A stretch of DNA of 7,680 bases from assembly GCA_029883965.1 (NCBI GenBank), contig JAOUIN010000110.1:1-7680 (forward strand), written 5' to 3'. Numbering within the stretch: position 1 is the stretch's first letter; the number at the start of each line of letters is the position of its first letter. This stretch comes from Betaproteobacteria bacterium (lineage in GTDB: Bacteria > Pseudomonadota > Gammaproteobacteria > Burkholderiales > SG8-41). The position numbers were made by a program, and so were the translations under genes. Under the pieces are notes generated by a model. The model had not been told where the DNA came from, searched no databases, and was given only the letters and a program-made list of their open reading frames with translations. Positions 1-5,373 of the stretch are shown here, piece by piece.

Positions 1-1
1 C

Positions 2-73
2 GGCGTCATCCGCGACTACGGCATGACCGAGCGCGCACAGGCACCTGTCGACAGCCGCAAAATCAACGGCTGA
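2..73 (+). CDS. C-terminal end of an unidentified protein (partial, cut by the left edge)
   Basis: An open frame runs from the left edge to a TGA at 71-73 and gives 23 residues ending in DSRKING. Nearly every third codon position is C or G, as in the other genes here, which supports real coding sequence. The fragment is too short to assign to a family; no motif or membrane segment is visible. It points the same way as the binding protein downstream, 229 bp away, so the two could be functionally linked, but the gap contains palindromes and argues against tight co-translation. The sequence to the left of the window would settle its identity. Confidence 0.5.
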   Translation, partial: GVIRDYGMTERAQAPVDSRKING

Positions 74-93
74 CCGCGCAATTTTCTCGAGAT

Positions 94-112
94 CCCTGCA
101 GCCGCCCTGCAG
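94..112. repeat. Tandem CCCTGCAG pair that can also form a small hairpin
   Basis: CCCTGCAG occurs at 94-101 and again at 105-112, separated by CCG. Because CTGCAG is its own reverse complement, the two copies can also pair as a 6-bp stem with a 5-base loop (102-106). It lies 20 bp after the stop of the left-edge gene and could be part of its terminator, but no T-tract follows. The function is unknown. Confidence 0.4.
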
Positions 113-117
113 TCGCC

Positions 118-127
118 ACTGATCAGT
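118..127. promoter_or_regulatory. 10-bp perfect palindrome, possible operator
   Basis: ACTGATCAGT is a perfect palindrome in the 229-bp gap before the binding-protein gene, about 175 bp upstream of its start codon. A dyad in this position could bind a regulator of the downstream gene. No convincing -35/-10 pair could be placed beside it, so this is a structural observation only. Confidence 0.25.
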
Positions 128-302
128 CCACGCTGATACCGGCCGCCGCAATGATTGAGAAATCTGTCCATCCGGTGGTCCTTCATGCTACCTTGTGGAC
201 TGGGGCGTCACGCATAGGTGTCTGCTTGTCGCGATTCCAGGTCATCGCGTCCGCCCCTCGACAAAACCAGCGCCATCCAATGGCCAACCGAGGAGACATG
301 AC

Positions 303-1280
303 ATGGAACCGAAGAAGCGCCTGCTTTGCGCAGCACTGTGCTCGCTGACTGCATTTGCCCCCGCCCTATCTTTTGCCGCAGAAACCTACCCCGAGCGTCC
401 GATCCGGGTAATCGTGCCCTTCCCGCCCGGCGGCAGCAATGACGTGCTGAGCCGCTATATGGGCATCAAGCTCAGCGAGCGCATGGGCCAGCAATTCGTC
501 ATCGACAACCGTCCCGGCGGCAGCGGCATCATCGGCGCGCAACTGGCCGCAGAAGCACCGGCCGATGGTTATTCGCTGCTGTTCGTGTCCGTGTCATGGA
601 TGCTCAACGCCGCAGTCCGCAAATCCCTGCCTTATGACGTAGAAAAATCCTTTGATCCGATTTCATTGATGGCGTCGGCACCCAACTGTCTGGTCGTCAG
701 TCCGACCGGCCCATACAAAACCGTCGCCGATCTCGTGACGGCAGCCAAGGCGAAACCCGGTGGACTGAATTTTGCGTCCACAGGCACCGGCGGCATCAAC
801 CACTTCGGCGGCGAACTGTTCAAGATCGCGACCAAGACCAGCATGGTGCACGTGCCGTACAAGGGCGGCAATCCGGCGATGACCGATGTAATCGCCGGCA
901 ATATTCCGGTGATGTTCAGCTCGGTCACCCAGACCCTGCCGCATGTGCGCGCGGGCCGACTGAAACTGCTCGCAGTAGGTTCCAAGGAACGCAGCGAAGT
1001 CGTGCCCGACGTACCGACGGTCGCAGAATCCGGCTATCCTGGTTACGAAGTCACCATCTGGTGGGGCTTTGCCGCGCCAAGTGGAATGCCGAAGCCGCGC
1101 ATGGCGCGCGTGCTTAAGGAAATCAATACGGTGCTGGATGAGGCAGACACCAAAAAATGGCTGCTCAGTTATGCGGCCACGCCGATCAAGATCACCCAGG
1201 CCGCATTCAAGAAGCAGATCCGCAACGAAATCATTCAGTGGAAAAAAGTCGCGAAGCAGGCAAAGATCAGTCTGAAGTAA
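303..1280 (+). CDS. Tripartite tricarboxylate transporter (TTT) family periplasmic solute-binding protein, Bug type
   Basis: A 325-residue extracytoplasmic receptor of the Bug/TctC family, which binds small organic acids or related metabolites in the periplasm for a TctAB-type permease. The N-terminus is a Sec signal peptide (basic MEPKKR, hydrophobic core, cleavage near residue 26, SFAA/ET). Family hallmarks follow: PERPIRVIVPFPPGG (30-44), the ligand-loop motif DNRPGGSGIIGA (68-79), GTGGINHFGG (161-170), HVPYKGGNPA (183-192) and VPTVAESGYPGYE (237-249). Length is normal for the family. The start is chosen at 303 because AGGAG (291-295) sits 7 bases upstream and the signal peptide begins there; the frame stays open back to 195, but that stretch (Pro/Arg-rich) looks non-coding. 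No TctA or TctB gene is in the window, so it is an orphan receptor here, as is common in Burkholderiales. The ligand cannot be predicted. Confidence 0.95.
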   Translation: MEPKKRLLCAALCSLTAFAPALSFAAETYPERPIRVIVPFPPGGSNDVLSRYMGIKLSERMGQQFVIDNRPGGSGIIGAQLAAEAPADGYSLLFVSVSWMLNAAVRKSLPYDVEKSFDPISLMASAPNCLVVSPTGPYKTVADLVTAAKAKPGGLNFASTGTGGINHFGGELFKIATKTSMVHVPYKGGNPAMTDVIAGNIPVMFSSVTQTLPHVRAGRLKLLAVGSKERSEVVPDVPTVAESGYPGYEVTIWWGFAAPSGMPKPRMARVLKEINTVLDEADTKKWLLSYAATPIKITQAAFKKQIRNEIIQWKKVAKQAKISLK

Positions 1281-1290
1281 GCAGCTGAAT

Positions 1291-1325
1291 CAGCAGGGGT
1301 GCCGCCGTAACGGCATCGCCTGCTG
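1291..1325. terminator. Hairpin between convergent genes, candidate bidirectional terminator
   Basis: CAGCAGG (1291-1297) and TGCCG (1300-1304) pair with CGGCA (1311-1315) and CCTGCTG (1319-1325). This gives an interrupted 12-bp stem with a 6-base loop and a small internal bulge (GG opposite TCG). It begins 10 bp after the binding-protein stop and 35 bp from the cytochrome c stop, the expected place for a shared terminator of converging genes. Neither side has a clear T-tract, so intrinsic termination is not certain. Confidence 0.45.
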
Positions 1326-1360
1326 CACACGCGCCAATCGCAAACCGCGACGGTGTTTCG

Positions 1361-1768
1361 CTATTTCTTGGTGTTGAGGCTCTTGATGCGCGCCTGCTCT
1401 TCCACCTGGATTTTCTTGAGCATCGCGGCATCCGGGTCCTTCCACGTGCCGCCGGCGGCGCGCGCCATATAAGCCACGGCATTCGAAAACTCCTGCAGCG
1501 ACAGGTTCGGGTTGCCGCCTTTGGGCGGCATGGCCCGTACGCCCACCCACGCGTGTGCCGTCAGCACATGCTGGCCTTCGGCAATCAGCGGCGTCCAGGC
1601 TTTCTTGTCACCGAACTTGGGCGCATTAGCCACGCCGGCGGCGTGGCAGACCATGCACACTTCCTTGTACACCTGCTCGCCAGATTTCGACGATTGCGCC
1701 TGCGCGCCCGTCACGGCCAGCAGCGCCGTTGCCGCAGCACTCAATACGATTACACGAAAATTCTGCAT
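1361..1768 (-). CDS. Secreted monoheme cytochrome c, c5-like (class I)
   Basis: A 135-residue periplasmic electron carrier. Residues 1-25 form a Sec signal peptide (cleavage near GAQAQ/SS). Covalent heme attachment is at CMVCH (38-42), with His42 as one axial ligand. The conserved APKFGDKKAW stretch (49-58) and the Met-ligand motif MPPKGG (80-85, Met80) match the cytochrome c5/CycB pattern, as does the helix ending AVAYM (97-101). A charged tail of roughly 30 residues after the last core helix is longer than the minimal domain. The start is supported by AGGAGA (1780-1775), 6 bases upstream. It is the last gene of the minus-strand group, 124 bp after the GMC dehydrogenase stop. GMC dehydrogenases often pass electrons to the respiratory chain through a cytochrome, so partnership is plausible, but the dehydrogenase shows no export signal. 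Confidence 0.93.
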   Translation of the reverse strand: MQNFRVIVLSAAATALLAVTGAQAQSSKSGEQVYKEVCMVCHAAGVANAPKFGDKKAWTPLIAEGQHVLTAHAWVGVRAMPPKGGNPNLSLQEFSNAVAYMARAAGGTWKDPDAAMLKKIQVEEQARIKSLNTKK

Positions 1769-1788
1769 TGCATTTCTCCTGAGCTAAA

Positions 1789-1851
1789 AAAATAAATTGC
1801 GCATCGGCTGCTGCAGTTCCGGCCCGCGAACGCCTATCGTAAAATAAATTG
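1789..1851. repeat. 11-bp direct repeat AAAATAAATTG in the GMC-cytochrome spacer
   Basis: AAAATAAATTG is present at 1789-1799 and 1841-1851, 52 bp start to start, inside the 124-bp spacer between the dehydrogenase stop and the cytochrome start. On the transcribed strand it reads CAATTTATTTT; the proximal copy lies just before the cytochrome ribosome-binding site. These are AT-rich islands in GC-rich surroundings. Possible roles are paired regulator sites or unstructured leader RNA that aids translation. No convincing promoter hexamers were found. Confidence 0.4.
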
Positions 1852-1892
1852 GGCCGCAAGACCCGGAATCAATCCATTACGCACTGGGGTAT

Positions 1893-3509
1893 TCAGCGGC
1901 CTGCGCGCAGCATGCGACTGCCGCGCTCGGCAATCATGATGGTCGGTGCGTTGGTGTTGCCGGACGTAATCGTCGGCATCACCGACGCGTCGATGACGCG
2001 CAATCCCGCAATGCCACGCACCCGGAACTGCGGATCAACCACCGCGCCAGCATCGCCATCGCCCCCCATCTTGCAGGTTCCCACCGGATGAAAGATGGTC
2101 GTGCCGATCTGGCCTGCAGCCTGCACCAGTTCTTCTTCGGTTTGGTATTGCGGGCCCGGCACAAACTCTTCCGGCCGGTGAGGTTTCAGTGCTGCTGATT
2201 CGTTGACGATGCGTCGGGTCAGCCGGATCGAGTCGGCCGCCACCCTGCGATCTTCCGCCGTCGACAGATAATGCGGTGCAATTGCCGGATACGCGCGCGG
2301 ATCCGCCGACGTGATGCGCACATGGCCGCGCGACGTCGGCCGCAAGTTGCACACGCTGGCGGTGAACGCCGGAAATTTGTGCGGTGGCACGCCAAAACGA
2401 TCCAGCGATAGCGGCTGCACATGGTATTCAACATTTGCGGTCCGCTGCGACGGATCCGATTTCGCGAACGCGCCCACCTGCGACGGCGGCATGGTCAGAG
2501 GGCCCGTGCGTTTGAACGCATACTCCAGCCCCATCTTCGCCTTGGCCCACCAAGAATCGAGCATGGTATTCAGCGTCGGCACATCGCCGCTGATGCGGAA
2601 CGACATCCGCAACTGCAGATGGTCCTGCAGGTTATCCCCAACCGGTAATTCGTGAACGACCGGAATACCGTGCTGCTGCAGCAGCGCACCCGGTCCGATG
2701 CCCGACAGCTGCAGGATCTGCGGACTGCCGATCGCACCCGCCGACAAAATAGTTTCGCGGCGCGCCGCGACAAAACATTCGTCATTGCCCTGAAAAAACT
2801 CTACGCCGGTGACGCGGCGCCCATCCAGCCGCAGCTTCTTCACCAGCGCGCCCGTAATCACTTTCAGGTTGGGTCGCTGCATCGCCGGCCGCAGGAATGC
2901 CTTGGCCGCGCTCCAGCGCACACCGTCCTTCTGCGTCACTTCAAAACGCGACACGCCTTCATTGTTTCCGCGATTGAAATCCTCCGTCTCCGGGATACCC
3001 GTCTCGACCGCCGCCGCCTTGAACGCCTCGAGGATGTCCCAGCGCATGCGCGGCGTCTCCACGCGCAACTCGCCACCGGCCCCGTGTTTCTCGTCCGCAC
3101 CCCGCCAGTGGTCTTCGACATCCATGAACAGGGGCAGCACGTTCTGCCAGGCCCAACCGCTGTCACCAGTGAGCTGCGCCCATTCGTCGTAGTCACGCGC
3201 CTGGCCCCGCAGATACAGCATCGCGTTAATGGACGATGAACCGCCGATCACGCGGCCGCGTGGATAATTGATCACGCGGCCATTCAATCCCGCTTCGGGC
3301 ACGGTCTGATAACACCAGTCGGTTTTCGGATTGCCGATGCAATACAGATAACCGACAGGGATATGAATCCAGTGCCAGTTGTCCTGTCCGCCGGCTTCGA
3401 GCAGCAACACTGATACGTCCGGATCAGCGCTCAGCCGGTTGGCCAGCACACAGCCGGCGCTGCCGGCGCCGACGATCACGTAATCGAATTCACCAATAGT
3501 CGCAGACAT
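1893..3509 (-). CDS. GMC family FAD-dependent alcohol/choline dehydrogenase-like oxidoreductase
   Basis: A 538-residue flavoprotein of the glucose-methanol-choline family, which oxidises a primary alcohol to an aldehyde using bound FAD. The N-terminus shows the dinucleotide-binding fold: GAGSAG (14-19) and the ribose-binding acidic residue in LLLEAG (Glu38). GMC signature 1 spans about 83-102 (PRGRVIGGSSS...) and signature 2 about 258-272 (GAIGSPQILQLSGIG). The catalytic His is His474 in FHPVGTCKMG; Asn518 in SGNTNAPT occupies the second active-site position (a 44-residue spacing, as in choline oxidase). Length is typical of BetA/AlkJ/PEG-dehydrogenase-like members, and the substrate cannot be read from the sequence. 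No Sec or Tat signal or membrane helix is visible, so it is probably cytoplasmic or peripheral on the inner membrane, feeding quinone. It starts 36 bp after the propeller gene and lacks a clear Shine-Dalgarno; the start is fixed by the conserved FAD fold beginning at residue 8. Confidence 0.95.
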   Translation of the reverse strand: MSATIGEFDYVIVGAGSAGCVLANRLSADPDVSVLLLEAGGQDNWHWIHIPVGYLYCIGNPKTDWCYQTVPEAGLNGRVINYPRGRVIGGSSSINAMLYLRGQARDYDEWAQLTGDSGWAWQNVLPLFMDVEDHWRGADEKHGAGGELRVETPRMRWDILEAFKAAAVETGIPETEDFNRGNNEGVSRFEVTQKDGVRWSAAKAFLRPAMQRPNLKVITGALVKKLRLDGRRVTGVEFFQGNDECFVAARRETILSAGAIGSPQILQLSGIGPGALLQQHGIPVVHELPVGDNLQDHLQLRMSFRISGDVPTLNTMLDSWWAKAKMGLEYAFKRTGPLTMPPSQVGAFAKSDPSQRTANVEYHVQPLSLDRFGVPPHKFPAFTASVCNLRPTSRGHVRITSADPRAYPAIAPHYLSTAEDRRVAADSIRLTRRIVNESAALKPHRPEEFVPGPQYQTEEELVQAAGQIGTTIFHPVGTCKMGGDGDAGAVVDPQFRVRGIAGLRVIDASVMPTITSGNTNAPTIMIAERGSRMLRAGR

Positions 3510-3545
3510 ACAAAATAATTAATTAAATCAATAGGTTACGTTACA
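3510..3545 (-). promoter_or_regulatory. AT-rich translation-initiation spacer without a Shine-Dalgarno
   Basis: The 36 bp between the propeller stop and the dehydrogenase ATG are strongly AT-rich, including the palindrome TTAATTAA (3519-3526), in sharp contrast to the flanking genes. No AGGAGG-like sequence precedes the ATG on the minus strand. Initiation probably relies on unstructured AU-rich leader RNA or coupling to the upstream gene. A promoter in this region cannot be excluded. Confidence 0.35.
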
Positions 3546-4442
3546 CTACGCCTTGACCAGTTTCTGCACGTTCCAGTTCAGCGTATCCGCGACATAAATG
3601 TTGTCCTGCGCGTCGAGTGCGAGGTAATGCGCTTCACCGTAACAGTTCGGGCCCTTGCCCTGACCGCCGGTGGCGGCGAGCAGGTTGAGTTCCATGTCGA
3701 GTTTCATGATGCGGCCGGTGTGACCGTGCGCCATCATGATGTGCTTCTCGTCGCTGCACCAAGCGAGCCCGCAGGGTGTGCCCGGATGCTGTTTCTCGCG
3801 CAGGTATTTGCCGTCGGCATCGAATACCTGGATGCGCTGGTTGGAACGGTCGGCGATATAAACCAGCCCCTTGCGGTCGACGATCACCGCGTGGGGCTGG
3901 TTGAACTCGCCCTGGCCCCGGCCTTCGCCGCCCCAGGTCGTCAGGAAGTTGCCGTCCTTGTCGAACTTGAGCGCACGCGACTCGCCCTTGCCGTGGCCCT
4001 GCGTGATATAGACCTCACCCTTGGGCCCGAACGCGATGTCGTTGGGCTCGTCGAAACAGCGCAAGTGCCCGGCCTGGTGCCAGTCGGTGGCGCGGCCTTT
4101 CACGCCGAGCACCATGAGGATGCGGCCCTCAGCATTCATTTTCACGACGATATGAGCAACCGTGTCAGTTACCCAGATGTTGTCCTCGGCGTCGAGCCGC
4201 AGACCGTGCGGATTGTCGAACACGCCGCGCCCCAGCGAGCGCAGGTACATGCCCTTCGGGTTGAACTCCATCAGCGCATGTTCGCTGCGGGTGAATATCA
4301 GAATATTTCCGTTGCCGCGCACCGCAACGGCCGAACACGGACCGGTGTTCACGCCCTCGGGCAAGGTAAAAATATCCGGCACCACGCGGTAGCCGAGATC
4401 GGGAACATTCTGTGCGACGGGTATGGTGCCAGCCTGCGCCAT
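3546..4442 (-). CDS. NHL-repeat beta-propeller, peptidyl-alpha-hydroxyglycine alpha-amidating lyase (PAL)-like
   Basis: A 298-residue NHL propeller. Blade-like repeats are visible at about 76-112 (NPHGLRLDAEDNIWVTD), 130-171 (EPNDIAFGPKGEVYIT), 180-214 (QPHAVIVDRKGLVYIADR), 222-260 and 271-298 (AHYLALDAQDNIYVADT). The arrangement resembles the PAL lyase, which splits alpha-hydroxyglycine amides into amide and glyoxylate. His79, His183 and His272 fall at blade starts with spacings close to the three zinc ligands of rat PAL (from memory 585, 690, 786), and Arg52 in TRSEH matches the HRGDH arginine. The place of PAL's catalytic Tyr appears to be His150. The start at 4442 is chosen because AGGAG (4453-4449) lies 6 bases upstream; the frame is open back to 4556, but that extension has no conserved look. 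No signal peptide is seen. It is first in the group with the GMC dehydrogenase and cytochrome c. Lyase activity is unproven; a structural or binding propeller is the alternative. Confidence 0.85.
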   Translation of the reverse strand: MAQAGTIPVAQNVPDLGYRVVPDIFTLPEGVNTGPCSAVAVRGNGNILIFTRSEHALMEFNPKGMYLRSLGRGVFDNPHGLRLDAEDNIWVTDTVAHIVVKMNAEGRILMVLGVKGRATDWHQAGHLRCFDEPNDIAFGPKGEVYITQGHGKGESRALKFDKDGNFLTTWGGEGRGQGEFNQPHAVIVDRKGLVYIADRSNQRIQVFDADGKYLREKQHPGTPCGLAWCSDEKHIMMAHGHTGRIMKLDMELNLLAATGGQGKGPNCYGEAHYLALDAQDNIYVADTLNWNVQKLVKA

Positions 4443-4563
4443 GAGCCTCTCCTGTTGGGTTTTTGCAGCGACCGCCGCGTCTGCCCGCGGCCTGAGCATC
4501 GACCGGCAGGATAACGCGGAATCCACGCCGCTGGCCACGCCGTTCCGGCCCGCCATTCAGCGC

Positions 4564-4569
4564 TAGAAT
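4564..4569 (+). promoter_or_regulatory. Weak -10-like box for the DUF3617 gene
   Basis: TAGAAT (five of six matches to TATAAT) lies 37 bp before the DUF3617 start codon in the 164-bp divergent region. No good -35 hexamer is found at 16-18 bp upstream. The divergent arrangement requires promoters here on both strands, but the sequence alone does not fix them. Confidence 0.25.
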
Positions 4570-4606
4570 GCTGAGCATGATTCATCCAACCGCCATCGGA
4601 GGCCTA

Positions 4607-5182
4607 ATGCGTACATCAGTGATCAGCCAGCGCCTGGGAACAGGCATCGCCGCAATCCTCGTCATCGGACTGTGCGCAACACCCGCCGCAGCGCAGACCA
4701 TGAAACCCGGCCTGTGGGAAGTCACCAACAAGATGGGCGGTGAACAAGGCGCCCAGATGGCCGCAGCACAGGCCGAGATGCAAAAGCAGTTGGCCTCGAT
4801 GCCGCCGGAACAGCGCAAGATGATGCAGGACATGATGGCCAAACAGGGCGTCGGCATGACGCCCGGCGCCGGTGGCGGTATGGCCGTCCGCATCTGCATC
4901 ACCAAGGAAATGGCCGCCCGCAACGAAGCGCCGTCCGCGAACCAGGGTGACTGCAAACAGGAACACATGCAGCGCAGCGGCAACACCACCAAATTCAAAT
5001 TCACCTGCGCCAACCCGCCCTCCAGCGGCGAAGGCGAAGTCACCCTGCACAACCCCGAGTCCTACTCGATGAAAATGAAAGCCACCAGTCAGCGCGGCGG
5101 CAAACCCGAGCATATGAACATGGATGCGCAGGGCAAGTTCATTTCGAGCGACTGCGGGAGCGTGAAGCCGATCAAGGGATAG
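4607..5182 (+). CDS. Exported DUF3617-family protein, Met-rich
   Basis: A 191-residue protein with an N-terminal Sec signal (hydrophobic core about 12-24, cleavage near AAAQ at 27-30), so probably periplasmic. The mature start TMKPGLWEVT (31-40) is the hallmark opening of DUF3617, a family of unknown function common in proteobacteria. Residues 43-92 form a methionine-rich, probably helical insert with ten Met, including MMQDMM (72-77). Four cysteines remain after export (97, 116, 134, 183), enough for two disulfides. The start at 4607 is preferred because GGAGG (4598-4602) precedes it by 4 bases and the signal peptide begins there; an upstream in-frame ATG at 4577 has no good ribosome site. 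It is divergent from the propeller/GMC group and is probably a single-gene unit, followed by a stem-loop. Metal binding through Met is conceivable but not shown. Confidence 0.88.
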   Translation: MRTSVISQRLGTGIAAILVIGLCATPAAAQTMKPGLWEVTNKMGGEQGAQMAAAQAEMQKQLASMPPEQRKMMQDMMAKQGVGMTPGAGGGMAVRICITKEMAARNEAPSANQGDCKQEHMQRSGNTTKFKFTCANPPSSGEGEVTLHNPESYSMKMKATSQRGGKPEHMNMDAQGKFISSDCGSVKPIKG

Positions 5183-5192
5183 AAGACAAAGC

Positions 5193-5227
5193 GTAGTGCG
5201 CAATGCGCTGCGCTTATTACGCACTAC
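5193..5227. repeat. REP-like imperfect palindrome / stem-loop
   Basis: GTAGTGCG (5193-5200) pairs perfectly with CGCACTAC (5220-5227). The intervening 19 bases continue the stem imperfectly (AAT 5202-5204 with ATT 5216-5218, then GCG with CGC) to a short loop, so almost all 35 bases fold. It starts 10 bp after the DUF3617 stop and is not followed by a T-tract, so it looks more like a dispersed REP-type palindrome than a standard terminator. As RNA it could still stabilise or end the DUF3617 message. Only one copy lies in this window. Confidence 0.55.
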
Positions 5228-5373
5228 TCTCGTCAGGCCACCGCCCGCTACCGGCCAGAAGCGGTCAATCTCCCACCCAATAAAACCGAGCGGGAAAAGT
5301 CGGAATTTGTGAGACCATGGGTCGCGTTTCCCTCGGCCCGTTCGCTATAAAGAAAAAAGAGGCGATATTTTAA

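Noticed and set aside
195..302. In-frame N-terminal extension of the binding protein starting at 195
   Set aside because: It would bury the signal peptide and has no ribosome site; the start at 303 has AGGAG at 7 bases and a normal signal peptide.
151..348. 65-codon plus-strand open frame overlapping the binding-protein start
   Set aside because: It is out of frame with the real gene, Arg/His/Cys-rich, ends inside the signal-peptide region and has no ribosome site.
2652..3239. 195-codon plus-strand open frame inside the GMC gene
   Set aside because: It is antisense to a well-conserved GMC dehydrogenase, and its Arg/His-rich composition is typical of a shadow frame.
3627..4514. 295-codon plus-strand open frame opposite the NHL propeller gene
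   Set aside because: It is the antisense shadow of a GC-rich gene; it has no ribosome site or recognisable motif, while the minus strand encodes clear NHL blades.
4443..4556. In-frame N-terminal extension of the propeller protein starting at 4556
   Set aside because: The extra 38 residues have no hydrophobic signal or conserved pattern, and a good AGGAG precedes the internal ATG at 4442.
4616..5224. 202-codon minus-strand open frame opposite the DUF3617 gene
   Set aside because: It is His/Ala/Gly-rich with no ribosome site or family resemblance; the plus strand has a signal peptide and the DUF3617 motif.
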